A DNA stretch of 64,000 nt, taken from Clostridia bacterium (GTDB taxonomy: Bacteria > Bacillota > Clostridia > TANB77 > CAG-508). The position numbers and the translations under genes were made by a program. Shown here in pieces: positions 8,484-16,190 of this stretch. The notes beneath the pieces are model-generated. The model saw only the letters and a list, made by a program, of their open reading frames with translations. It had not been told where the DNA came from and ran no database searches. Within the stretch, counting starts at the first letter, position 1. The number at the start of each line of letters is the position of its first letter. The DNA lies in contig JAGALX010000027.1 in NCBI GenBank assembly GCA_017625035.1, positions 1 through 64,000 of the forward strand. The letters run 5' to 3'.

Positions 8484-8538
8484 TTGACAAATGCTAGGTA
8501 CTAGTGTACAATATAATTGTACTAGGTACTAGTATAAT
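8484..8538 (+). promoter_or_regulatory. Strong promoter with two direct-repeat operators
   Basis: Consensus TTGACA (8484-8489), a 17-base spacer and TACAAT (8507-8512). A 12-base sequence CTAGGTACTAGT is present twice (8494-8505 inside the spacer, 8522-8533 just downstream). Each copy lies in an ACTAG-N3-CTAGT type palindrome. It precedes the AbrB-like gene, which may be autoregulated. Confidence 0.75.
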
Positions 8539-8573
8539 TATTGTGTTATAAATATTTTAGAAAGGAGGTCTGT

Positions 8574-8762
8574 ATGGCTAAATTGATAGTCTGTCGTGAT
8601 TATCAATCCAAAAAAGATAAATCAACAGAAGATAAAACAATAGTCGGATATAAAATAAATTTAACCAAAACAGGTGTAGAAAATATTTCTAAACTAACTA
8701 AAGATGACGAACTTGAAATTGAATATAAAGAAAATATGATTGTAATCACGAAAAAAAAATAA
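8574..8762 (+). CDS. Small AbrB/MazE-like protein
   Basis: A 62-residue protein. The ATG at 8574 is used because AAAGGAGG lies 5 bases before it; a longer frame starting at 8541 lacks a site. The C-terminal half (GVENISKLTKDDELEIEYKE, ending ENMIVITKKK) has the hydrophobic/acidic spacing of swapped-hairpin AbrB DNA-binding domains. The N-terminus is less typical. It is a single gene with its own strong promoter, repeated operators and a 13-bp hairpin (8765-8777 with 8796-8808) immediately after its stop. Likely a small DNA-binding regulator; the assignment is tentative. Confidence 0.5.
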   Translation: MAKLIVCRDYQSKKDKSTEDKTIVGYKINLTKTGVENISKLTKDDELEIEYKENMIVITKKK

Positions 8763-8764
8763 AA

Positions 8765-8808
8765 CTTATATAATCATCTCGGTCGGCAAACTTCAATGAT
8801 TATATAAG
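8765..8808 (+). terminator. Perfect 13-bp hairpin after the AbrB-like gene
   Basis: Arms 8765-8777 and 8796-8808 (CTTATATAATCAT and its complement) with an 18-base, G+C-richer loop. No long T run follows, so termination is probable rather than certain. Confidence 0.5.
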
Positions 8809-8917
8809 CCTCTATAACACAACAATATAAATTGAATGTGTCTTGATAATTATAAAATAATATAAGAAAAAAATCAAGCCACATTTCAAAATAAGTTATG
8901 AAAGGTGGTTTTTTATT

Positions 8918-9316
8918 ATGGGAAAAATAACACAAGAACAAATTAAAAGTATAAATAGTAAATGTTTAAATGATTGGAGGCTTGACACAGAATATTTTAT
9001 TTTTCACAATGAAAAGACTTTAATAAAACATATACAACTAGATAACGAACATTATCTTGAATTTAAGTTAAGATACAATTACAAAAATCAAATATCATTA
9101 CATATTAGTAAATTTTATCATAAACAAGGCGATTATTTCGCAAGTAGTAACGGACTTGGTAAAAATAAAGTATTAAATGAAACACAAGCAAAAAGAAAAA
9201 ATGTAAACGATTTAATAGAATTTACAAAAACTTTGACAGATGATGAGCTTATGCAGATAAACAAAAATACAGAAGTAACAAAAAGTTGTATGTTTGTAGC
9301 TAGTGAACAATTTTAA
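8918..9316 (+). CDS. Hypothetical protein of the element
   Basis: A 132-residue soluble protein with no motif I recognise. It starts after GAAAGGTGG. The middle (about 45-70) is rich in alternating Tyr/Lys/His and looks like beta strands; the C-terminus (about 95-120) is a probable helix. It has no transmembrane segment. It lies alone between the AbrB-like regulator and the recombinase region. Confidence 0.6.
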   Translation: MGKITQEQIKSINSKCLNDWRLDTEYFIFHNEKTLIKHIQLDNEHYLEFKLRYNYKNQISLHISKFYHKQGDYFASSNGLGKNKVLNETQAKRKNVNDLIEFTKTLTDDELMQINKNTEVTKSCMFVASEQF

Positions 9317-9394
9317 GTATTTGGGGAGGATAACTCCTCCCTACCATATTATTGATAAAGTTGCAACAATTCGCAATATAGAAAGGATTAAAAA

Positions 9395-9460
9395 ATGTTA
9401 TTTATAATATTAAAAGCAATTCTTATTATTGTAATGGCAATTTACATTTGCAGTAAATAA
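9395..9460 (+). CDS. Possible 21-residue hydrophobic peptide
   Basis: A 21-codon frame beginning MLFIILKAILII and ending IYICSK, preceded by GAAAGGA. It is a single membrane-spanning stretch with a short charged end. It could be a toxin-like or regulatory micropeptide, or chance. Confidence 0.35.
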   Translation: MLFIILKAILIIVMAIYICSK

Positions 9461-9466
9461 AATAAT

Positions 9467-9581
9467 CGTTCCTAAAAGGTTTGAAATAAATGGAACGTTC
9501 CAACAATTCAAATTTAACTTTTTAGGAACACAAAAAATATAAAAAATGATAGTTTCATAAAACCATCGTTTTTGGAACGAT
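9467..9581. promoter_or_regulatory. GGAAC/GTTCC repeats before the serine recombinase (res-like)
   Basis: CGTTCCTAAAA (9467-9477) pairs with TTTTAGGAAC (9520-9529). A palindrome GGAACGTTCC lies between them (9492-9501), and ATCGTT/AACGAT (9565-9570 with 9576-9581) lies next to the start of the recombinase. This clustering fits the multi-subsite res locus of a resolvase, or an autoregulatory operator. Confidence 0.5.
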
Positions 9582-9602
9582 AAAAAAGGAGTTGAATTTG
9601 AA

Positions 9603-10226
9603 ATGAAAAAAGTAGGATATATGCGTGTTAGCACAGGAAAGCAAAATTTAGATAGACAATACGAAGATTTTAAAAAATTAGGTATTGAAGATAAATATAT
9701 TTATGAGGATAAGGCAACAGGAAAAAATTTTGAACGTGTTGGCTTTGAATATATGAAACGTGCATTAGAAAAAGGAGATATTTTAGTTATATCATCTCTT
9801 GATAGATTAGGACGTAATGCAAAAGAATTAAAAGAACAATGGGAATATTTTAAAGATAATAAAATATCAGTACAAGTTTTAGATATGCCGTCTTTGAATT
9901 TAGATTATGCAGATGAAAAAATGCAACCTATTACACAACTAATAAACAATATAATATTTGAGATTTTTAGTTGGAAAGCAGAATCAGACAGAGTTCAAAT
10001 AGTAGAACGTACAAAACAAGGTTTGGAACAAGCTAGACATCGTGGGAAATCTTTAGGACGTCCAAAAGTTGAAATTACAGAAGAATTTGTCGAAATTTGG
10101 AGAAAATGGAAAAATGGAGAATTTAAAACAACTGTAGAGGCAATGAAACAAAGTAAAACAAGTAAAACTACATTTTATAGATTAAATAAAATTTTAGAAA
10201 ATGGGGATAAAAATAATGATAAATAA
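9603..10226 (+). CDS. Serine recombinase (resolvase/invertase family)
   Basis: A 207-residue small serine recombinase. The N-terminus KVGYMRVSTGKQNLDRQ carries the catalytic serine S10 with R8, and SSLDRLGRN (about 64-72) supplies D67, R68 and R71. A long E helix (about 100-140) precedes a C-terminal HTH (about 145-200, GRPKVEI then TTFYRLNK). The length is typical of Tn3-type resolvases and Pin-type invertases. Repeats upstream could be its res site. It may resolve element dimers or invert DNA, and it is distinct from the integrase. Confidence 0.9.
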   Translation: MKKVGYMRVSTGKQNLDRQYEDFKKLGIEDKYIYEDKATGKNFERVGFEYMKRALEKGDILVISSLDRLGRNAKELKEQWEYFKDNKISVQVLDMPSLNLDYADEKMQPITQLINNIIFEIFSWKAESDRVQIVERTKQGLEQARHRGKSLGRPKVEITEEFVEIWRKWKNGEFKTTVEAMKQSKTSKTTFYRLNKILENGDKNNDK

Positions 10227-10485
10227 ACTAGAGTATATGAAATTAAAAAAAGTATTGTTAAAAAACTTAAAAAATCAAAGAGTTTGTATAGAAATTAAAG
10301 GAATAATAAGTACACAATTTTTTATTGAAAAAACAAAAGTTATTATCAATAAACATAAAATGATATTAGCAGATGAAAACAAAGAATTTGAACTTGAATT
10401 TTTAAAAATTAAAAAAATTAAATTTCAAGATATGTGGAGTTTTAAAATAATTTATGAGGATTTTAATGTTGTGGTTGAAATTTAA
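10216..10485 (+). CDS. Small hypothetical protein, twin 1
   Basis: An 89-residue basic protein starting inside the last codons of the recombinase gene (ATG 10216). It has no known domain. The pattern I-E-I-K-G-I-(x5)-F-F-I-E-K-T-K-V-I-I-N-K recurs in the next gene as I-E-L-D-G-D-I-(x4)-I-K-I-E-N-T-R-F-L-L-N-K, so the two are diverged tandem paralogues. Translational coupling to the recombinase is likely. Confidence 0.6.
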   Translation: MINKLEYMKLKKVLLKNLKNQRVCIEIKGIISTQFFIEKTKVIINKHKMILADENKEFELEFLKIKKIKFQDMWSFKIIYEDFNVVVEI

Positions 10486-10495
10486 GGAGGTAAAA

Positions 10496-10759
10496 TTGAA
10501 AGATTTAATAAAATTAGAAAAAGAATTAAGAGAAAATTTTTTAAATAATAATATATATATTGAACTAGATGGAGATATTACATATCGCATAAAAATTGAA
10601 AATACTAGATTTTTATTAAATAAAATAGGTTTAATATTATCAGATAGTAAAGAAAATCAATTTAGCATTTGTTTTGATGAGGTTGGAAATATAAATATAG
10701 AAGAAAGATATATTGAAATGTTTTTCAATTATGATGAAACAATAAAAATTTTCACATAA
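10496..10759 (+). CDS. Small hypothetical protein, twin 2
   Basis: An 87-residue acidic protein. TTG (10496) is chosen because it follows AAGGAGG by 5 bases; an upstream ATG lies inside the previous gene without a site. It shares the beta-rich (I/L)-E-L-x-G ... N-K-x-G-L-I-L-S-D pattern with the gene before it. Function unknown. A bidirectional terminator follows. Confidence 0.6.
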   Translation: MKDLIKLEKELRENFLNNNIYIELDGDITYRIKIENTRFLLNKIGLILSDSKENQFSICFDEVGNINIEERYIEMFFNYDETIKIFT

Positions 10760-10764
10760 AAAAT

Positions 10765-10805
10765 AAAGACTATTTACAATAACAAGTTGTAGATAGTCTT
10801 TTTAT
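10765..10805. terminator. Bidirectional terminator between convergent genes
   Basis: The stem AAAGACTAT (10765-10773 with 10793-10801) has an inner TACAA/TTGTA extension, with T runs on both strands. Confidence 0.8.
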
Positions 10806-11023
10806 AATAGCTCTTTAACGTCAATTTCTAAAACATCAGCAATATCAAATAAAACTTCTAATGACATTTTTTTTGTTACATTTGGAGCTTCAATTTGCGT
10901 TATATAAGAATAACTTATTCCAATTTCGTTTGCAAGTTCTTCTTGTGATAAGCCTTTTTGTTTTCGATATTTTGCAACTTTTATACCTATTTCTTTATAT
11001 CTATTATCGTACTTTTGACTCAT
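10802..11023 (-). CDS. Small XRE-family regulator
   Basis: A 73-residue protein that is essentially one Cro/CI-type helix-turn-helix (SQEELANEIGISYSYITQIE, about 25-44), followed by ISIDVKELL-like residues typical of minimal XRE repressors. It is divergent from a membrane-protein operon, and TTTCAC/GTGAAA palindromes lie between them, so it probably represses that operon and itself. Confidence 0.85.
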   Translation of the reverse strand: MSQKYDNRYKEIGIKVAKYRKQKGLSQEELANEIGISYSYITQIEAPNVTKKMSLEVLFDIADVLEIDVKELL

Positions 11024-11027
11024 ATAC

Positions 11028-11089
11028 TTTCACTCCTCGTGAAAATTTTATTACATTTTTTACTGATTTTACTTTCACAAATAATGAAA
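11028..11089. promoter_or_regulatory. Operator-like TTTCA/TGAAA palindromes
   Basis: TTTCAC-N5-GTGAAA (11028-11044) overlaps the XRE gene's ribosome site. A second TTTCA-N7-TGAAA (11073-11089) lies just before a TATGAT box of the rightward genes. The two are spaced for co-operative binding by the adjacent XRE protein. Confidence 0.5.
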
Positions 11090-11145
11090 CTATGATAAGA
11101 TATTTTTGATTTGAAATATTTTGTCGAAAAATGGAGGTGGAACAA

Positions 11146-11673
11146 ATGAAAAAGATTATAATTAATCCCAAAATAACGGCTATTATTGGTTTAATTGGTG
11201 GAATGATAATGCTAATTAGTAGTATAGTATCTAATTTTACATATAACAATGTATATCCTGAAATATTTATTATATTAGAGAATATTTTTAAAATTGGATT
11301 AATTCTTTATTTTGGAAATATTATAACAAGATTATATTTTGGTACAGGTAGTTTAAAATTTGCTAATTATGTTTTGATTGCTACATTAATAATTTTTATA
11401 CTACACTTAACTTTAGTAAGAAATATAATTGAGGCTGTAGTATTTTTATGTATTCTCTTATATTTCATAAATATATTATTTGATAAAAATACATATATAA
11501 ATAATAAAATTTTTACTCTAGTTTTTGGAGGATATTCAATTTTAAGTGCAATAGTTCTTTTTATGGAAATTAATGAGTTTCCAAATTCTTTGTATTTGAT
11601 GATAAATTATATAAGTTATTTACTAGTAATACCATATTTTTATGGTTACTATGAATTAAAGGAGGAAAATTAA
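11146..11673 (+). CDS. Multispanning membrane protein, unknown
   Basis: A 175-residue protein with about five hydrophobic helices. The start is set at ATG 11146 because GGAGGTGG lies 6 bases upstream; the frame extends 5 codons further back only through that site. No family is recognised. It is followed 1 base later by a second small membrane protein and then a surface FGE-fold protein, so the three may form an envelope cargo operon under the divergent XRE regulator. Confidence 0.6.
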   Translation: MKKIIINPKITAIIGLIGGMIMLISSIVSNFTYNNVYPEIFIILENIFKIGLILYFGNIITRLYFGTGSLKFANYVLIATLIIFILHLTLVRNIIEAVVFLCILLYFINILFDKNTYINNKIFTLVFGGYSILSAIVLFMEINEFPNSLYLMINYISYLLVIPYFYGYYELKEEN

Positions 11674-11674
11674 A

Positions 11675-11941
11675 GTGATAAATAGAAATGATTTAAACTC
11701 AATAGGAATTTCTAAAAATAATAATCATAATGATAATAAACCAGACGGTATAAATACTGTTGCTTATATTGTTAAAAAAATTGCAATTATTATAGGAATT
11801 GTAGGTGTTTTTTTTGCAATAGTTGTAATTAATAATCAAACATATTCTATTCCTGTTTTAATAGCAAGTATAACCTCAGCGATATTTGTTTATGCTCTTG
11901 GAGAGATTATTCAATTACTGGAAGATATAAAAAATAAATAA
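11675..11941 (+). CDS. Small membrane protein, unknown
   Basis: An 88-residue protein with a GTG start after AAAGGAGGA. It has a polar N-terminus (1-28) and two predicted membrane helices (about 33-52 and 58-78), then a short acidic tail. It is packed directly behind the previous membrane gene. No motif suggests a function. Confidence 0.6.
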   Translation: MINRNDLNSIGISKNNNHNDNKPDGINTVAYIVKKIAIIIGIVGVFFAIVVINNQTYSIPVLIASITSAIFVYALGEIIQLLEDIKNK

Positions 11942-11986
11942 GTTTTTAAAAATTAAAAATTTTGATTTTTGAGATTGGAGGAAAAT

Positions 11987-13576
11987 ATGAATAAGAAAGT
12001 TTTTATAATTATTTCAATTATTTTTATAATAATATTTTGTATAGGATTAATATTCTGTTTTAATAAAAATAATTTAATAGAAATCGGAAATTTAAATGTT
12101 AATACCCCTCAATTAGTTGAGGGAATGAAACCTGTTAAATGGAATGGTAGTGAATGGGTTGAAACAACAGTAAATGACAAAGAATGGTATAATTATGATA
12201 AAAAACAATGGGCTAATGTAAAACTTGCAGATGGAAGTATGTTTGTGTGGATTCCACGATATGCTTATAAAATTACTGATGGTTATCACCAAAATTCAAA
12301 AAATGGTGGAACAATAGAAATAGAATTTTTATCAGGAATTACAAATAGTCAGAAAGATTATATAGTACACCCTGCTTTTAAATTTGGAGATGAAGAATTA
12401 CAAGGAATATGGGTTGCTAAATATGAAGCAAGTAAAACAGATGCAACAAGTACTAATGTTGGAAAAAGTGAAACAATATCATTTAAGAAAAATACATTAA
12501 GCACAACAGATTATGATTTAAATCAAATATTATATTATTGCAGAAAAATGGAAAGTCAAAATATCTATGGTTGGAACAATCAAAACGGAACATTATTAAA
12601 TACTGGAGATATAATTGATGATAATAACAATTTTGATACACATTTAATAAAGAATGTTGAATGGGGTGCAGTATCTTATCTAGCTCAAAGTAAATATGGA
12701 ATAAATAAGAAAATATCAACTAATACTAGTCAAATAAGTGGAAATGGTGGTTTATCATCTACTACAACAGGAAATGAAACAGGTATATATGATATGGCAG
12801 GACAAAATTCTGAATATGTAAGTGCTTATTTTTATTCTACAACAAGTAATTATACTTTAGAAAAATATACAAATATGGTTAAATTTGACGAGAAATACAA
12901 AGATAAATATACTGCCTATTCTTCCGATAAAGTTGGAGAGGCTATCTACGAAACTTCTTCAAAATCAGCATTAAAAAATGGTTGGTATTCAAGTGAAACA
13001 ACATTTATTAATAGTTCTAATCCATTTTTCGTTAGAGGTGGAAAATTAGATAATGGAAACATATATAATTTTAGTGCCTTTAGTGGTGGGAAAGGCTATT
13101 ATGGATTTAGAGCAACTATAGTAATAAGTACAGATGTACTAAGTGATGAAGAAAATCAAAGTAAAAAAGAAATTATTGAAAAAGAAAATTTACAAAATGT
13201 TAGAAGTAATATTTTAAATAATTTAATAAATACTTTAGATATTAATTATACAAAAGGTTATATTGAAACTATGGACACATTTACCAATACATTTAAAGCT
13301 AGTGATGTAGATTTTACTAAAATAAGAAATTATTATAATGCATTTAAAACAGATTATGAAACAATAAAAAATAATATATCTCAATATGATGAATTACAAA
13401 ATGAAATGAAAGATATTCTATCTATAACAGATGAATTTTTTTATGAATTTGATAAAGCCACTACACAGACAAATGATGTTAATACTATAATAAATTATTG
13501 GGAAAGTTCATCAGATAAATGGCAACAATCATATAAATCAGTATATAAAGCATTATATGGTAAAGATTTAGAATAG
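11987..13576 (+). CDS. Membrane-anchored protein with FGE/sulfatase-modifying-like domain
   Basis: A 529-residue protein. One N-terminal membrane helix (about 4-26) anchors an extracellular domain (about 60-385). This domain has features of the formylglycine-generating-enzyme fold: MFVWIPRYAYK, GIWVAKYEAS, NVEWGAVSYLAQS, GIYDMAGQNSEYV and the C-terminal FRATIVI strand. The copper-binding cysteine pair of true FGE is not evident, so it is probably a C-type-lectin-like binding domain rather than an enzyme. A helical C-terminal segment follows (about 395-529). ATG 11987 follows TTGGAGGA. It is a surface cargo protein of the element; its ligand is unknown. Confidence 0.65.
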   Translation: MNKKVFIIISIIFIIIFCIGLIFCFNKNNLIEIGNLNVNTPQLVEGMKPVKWNGSEWVETTVNDKEWYNYDKKQWANVKLADGSMFVWIPRYAYKITDGYHQNSKNGGTIEIEFLSGITNSQKDYIVHPAFKFGDEELQGIWVAKYEASKTDATSTNVGKSETISFKKNTLSTTDYDLNQILYYCRKMESQNIYGWNNQNGTLLNTGDIIDDNNNFDTHLIKNVEWGAVSYLAQSKYGINKKISTNTSQISGNGGLSSTTTGNETGIYDMAGQNSEYVSAYFYSTTSNYTLEKYTNMVKFDEKYKDKYTAYSSDKVGEAIYETSSKSALKNGWYSSETTFINSSNPFFVRGGKLDNGNIYNFSAFSGGKGYYGFRATIVISTDVLSDEENQSKKEIIEKENLQNVRSNILNNLINTLDINYTKGYIETMDTFTNTFKASDVDFTKIRNYYNAFKTDYETIKNNISQYDELQNEMKDILSITDEFFYEFDKATTQTNDVNTIINYWESSSDKWQQSYKSVYKALYGKDLE

Positions 13577-13598
13577 AGAGTGCAAAACTCTCTTTTTT
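13575..13598 (+). terminator. Terminator after the FGE-like gene
   Basis: The stem AGAGAG/CTCTCT (13575-13580 with 13588-13593) is followed by TTTTT. Confidence 0.65.
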
Positions 13599-13897
13599 AA
13601 ATTTTAAAATTTAAAAATTAAAAATTTCGACTTTTGAAAATGCAGTAATATCAACGTTTTTTGACACTAAAATAACTCATAAAATTCAAATTTTATATTT
13701 TTATGAAATTTGAACTAAATATTGCATTGCTAGGCTTACGAGGATTAAATTGTATTAATTTATTTTTGAAAGATGACAAACTATTCGTCTTAGAATTTAA
13801 AATGTCTGTATGAGGCTCGTATAGAATAAAGTTCTCAAGTTTGAAATTTATAGTTATTTATGCTATATTGAGATAAATAAAAATTGGGGGGATACTA
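13599..13897 (+). promoter_or_regulatory. Intergenic stretch with promoter of the GIY-YIG gene
   Basis: TTGAAA (13841-13846), a 17-base spacer and TATATT (13864-13869) form a good promoter 28 bases before the start. The rest of this AT-rich gap shows only a weak AAATTC/GAATTT-type foldback (about 13682-13716) and no gene. Confidence 0.6.
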
Positions 13898-14794
13898 ATG
13901 TATTATTATACTAAATCTGATATTGAAAGGGCACAAAATAGAGAAACAAAAAAATTGATTGATTATAAAAATAATACAAATTATATAGAACATTTCAAAA
14001 TGATGTTTAAAAAAGAAACAATAAAAATGTGTTTAACTAAAGAAAACTACATACAGAATTACAAGGTGCCTATTAATGAAGTAACGAAAAGAATAATCTC
14101 AGAATGGGATAATAATACAAACATTAACGAAAATTGGAAACGCTTTGATAAAGAAAAACGTTTAACAGATTTTGCGATAAGACGTAATTGTTATCCTAGC
14201 TGGGTAAAATATGATTATATTGATAATTGTTTAATATACAATCAAGAATATATAAAAAGAATGACATTGCAAATTATGGAAAATTTTAAGTTAAATATGG
14301 AATATTTTGAAAAATTAGATGAAGAAGATTTTAATGTGCGTTTAGATAAAATTTTAAAATTAAAAAAGAATAGTGGGTTGAAAGAAGTAAAAGATTTAAA
14401 AGAATTTATGGGAACAAAAGGGATTTATATGTTAGTTCTTGATAAATATAAACAAATATATGTTGGACAAAGTAAGAGAGATGTTGTAGAAAGAATCCTT
14501 CGTCATTGGAAAAGAAAAATTGAATTTGAAGATTTACTTATTGGAAAAACTAATGAAACCAAAATATCTATAGATTCTTTTGGATTGTTGGATACTACGA
14601 GGATTTTTATTGAAGATATAAATCCAAGCTATTATAATAATTCAATTAAGATAGATAAAAGAGAAGAATATTTAGTAGAGGCTATTCCTGAAAAATATTT
14701 AATAAATAAAATAGGAGGAGCAATTAGATTTGGAGATATTGGTTCTCTTGAAAAAATTATTGAAACATATAAAAAAAGAGACTTAAAAAAATAA
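13898..14794 (+). CDS. GIY-YIG nuclease-domain protein
   Basis: A 298-residue protein. Residues 1-165 form an unrecognised, charged helical domain. The C-terminal half has a GIY-YIG fold: KGIYMLVL (GIY at 175-177), IYVGQSKR (YVG at 188-190), R199 and H203-W204 on the following helix, and a late EEYLVEAIPEKYLINKIGG helix that supplies the conserved acidic/Asn positions. It should be a Mg-dependent DNA nuclease. It is preceded by its own promoter and GGGGGGA site and followed by a terminator. Located with a HEPN-motif gene in the element's cargo zone, it may serve in anti-phage defence or in element maintenance. Confidence 0.75.
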   Translation: MYYYTKSDIERAQNRETKKLIDYKNNTNYIEHFKMMFKKETIKMCLTKENYIQNYKVPINEVTKRIISEWDNNTNINENWKRFDKEKRLTDFAIRRNCYPSWVKYDYIDNCLIYNQEYIKRMTLQIMENFKLNMEYFEKLDEEDFNVRLDKILKLKKNSGLKEVKDLKEFMGTKGIYMLVLDKYKQIYVGQSKRDVVERILRHWKRKIEFEDLLIGKTNETKISIDSFGLLDTTRIFIEDINPSYYNNSIKIDKREEYLVEAIPEKYLINKIGGAIRFGDIGSLEKIIETYKKRDLKK

Positions 14795-14811
14795 TGTAAA
14801 TATAAATTAAG

Positions 14812-14840
14812 GAATAGTTTAGATTGCTATTCTTTTTTGT
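14812..14840 (+). terminator. Terminator after the GIY-YIG gene
   Basis: The stem GAATAG/CTATTC (14812-14817 with 14827-14832) is followed by TTTTTTG. Confidence 0.7.
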
Positions 14841-14969
14841 TTTTGTGCTCTAAAAATTTCAAGGGGTAATATAGCTTAATATTTTGGTAATTGAATATTG
14901 AAGATAATTGTGATATAAAAAGAATATAAAATTTAGTATCTTAAGGGAAATAAGTATTTTGGAGTGAGT

Positions 14970-16079
14970 ATGAAAAAAAACAATAGTTATGTTTTCTTAC
15001 AAAGAAATGAAAGTAAAGTAAAAGAAGATAAAGATGGAAATTATATATTAGATTTAACTAATAATGTATGTTCTGTTTTAAGAGAAATTTTTAATGCAGA
15101 AGATAAGGATTTAACATTAGAAGAATTAGAAAATCCGACAGATGAGACAGAAGAAAAATTTGAAAAAATGCTATTAGGAGAAACTACTGGTAATTTTCAA
15201 TTAGCAATTGGCGAAATAACAAGAAATATTGATTTTAAATTATCTGTTGTTGATTCAACTGAATATTTAGATATTATAATCGAAGATGATAGTGAAGAAA
15301 TATTAATAATGTTTATGAAAGAAATACATAAAAATATTATTTCTAATGTTAAATTATGTGAAAATTATATTATTATAACATCGTATGATTCGATTTCAGA
15401 ATATTTTTGTAATAAAGTATATCCTAAATTAAATGAATTTGAAAGAAAGTTTAGAAAGCTATTATATATAACATATACAGCACAATTTAAAAAGTCATAT
15501 TTTGAAATTACAACATCACAAGAACTTCAAAAAAAAGCTAAAGAGAAAATTAAAAGTAAAAATACTGATTATAGAATTCAACAATATTTATACTCATTAG
15601 ATTTTTATGCTTTTAAACAATTGTTATTTGAAAAAAGTTGGAATGAATATGATGAAAAACAATTAACTAAATATTTGAAAAAATATAATGATTTAACAAA
15701 ATTAACAGATTTAGAAATAAGGAATAAAATGTTAAGTATACATCCAACGAATGATTGGGAGAGATTGTTTAGTAATAAGAATTTAGATGAGAAGTTTGAA
15801 AGTATAATTACTGAAATTGGAAAGTTAAGAAATATTGTTGCTCATAATAAAATAATATCGGAAACTGAATATGACAAATTGAATATATTGTTAGATAATT
15901 CTATAATTACTATAGATAAAGCTATTAAAATAACAGAAACAGATGATTTTAAAAGAATAAATACTGAAAAAGTTTCAGAAACAATGGAAAAATTCTCAGA
16001 AAATTTCAGAAAATTTACAGATGAAATTACAAATAAAATTAGTAATTTGTTTGAAAATATTAATTTTAAAAATACTTAA
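14970..16079 (+). CDS. HEPN-motif protein (RX4H), candidate RNase
   Basis: A 369-residue protein. The C-terminal third holds a helical domain with GKLRNIVAHNK: R287 to H292 gives the RX4H motif of HEPN ribonucleases. The N-terminal two thirds have alternating strands and helices without a recognised family. ATG 14970 follows GGAG; a GTG 6 bases earlier is less well placed. After its TAA the same frame stays open for 27 more codons to a second TAA at 16161, with an acidic tail of similar composition, so the stop may be a recent nonsense change. HEPN proteins often act in abortive infection, and cargo position supports that inference. Confidence 0.6.
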   Translation: MKKNNSYVFLQRNESKVKEDKDGNYILDLTNNVCSVLREIFNAEDKDLTLEELENPTDETEEKFEKMLLGETTGNFQLAIGEITRNIDFKLSVVDSTEYLDIIIEDDSEEILIMFMKEIHKNIISNVKLCENYIIITSYDSISEYFCNKVYPKLNEFERKFRKLLYITYTAQFKKSYFEITTSQELQKKAKEKIKSKNTDYRIQQYLYSLDFYAFKQLLFEKSWNEYDEKQLTKYLKKYNDLTKLTDLEIRNKMLSIHPTNDWERLFSNKNLDEKFESIITEIGKLRNIVAHNKIISETEYDKLNILLDNSIITIDKAIKITETDDFKRINTEKVSETMEKFSENFRKFTDEITNKISNLFENINFKNT

Positions 16080-16190
16080 AGTATTCTTGGAGATATAGCA
16101 ACAGGAATAATAAATGATGATGAAATAAATAATGAAAATGATGAAGATAAAAAAGAAGAATAAAAATTTTTTATAAGAAAGGAGTCATAT

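Larger units (their letters stand above)
8158..8573. other. Non-coding gap after the helicase
   Basis: No gene is visible. The stretch contains two related TATGGTGTTTTA-like blocks (about 8198 and 8243), two AATAG-Y-CCCC blocks (about 8252 and 8433), a terminator (8335-8371) and the promoter/operator of the next gene. The repeated blocks could be remnants of a replication or control region. Confidence 0.4.
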
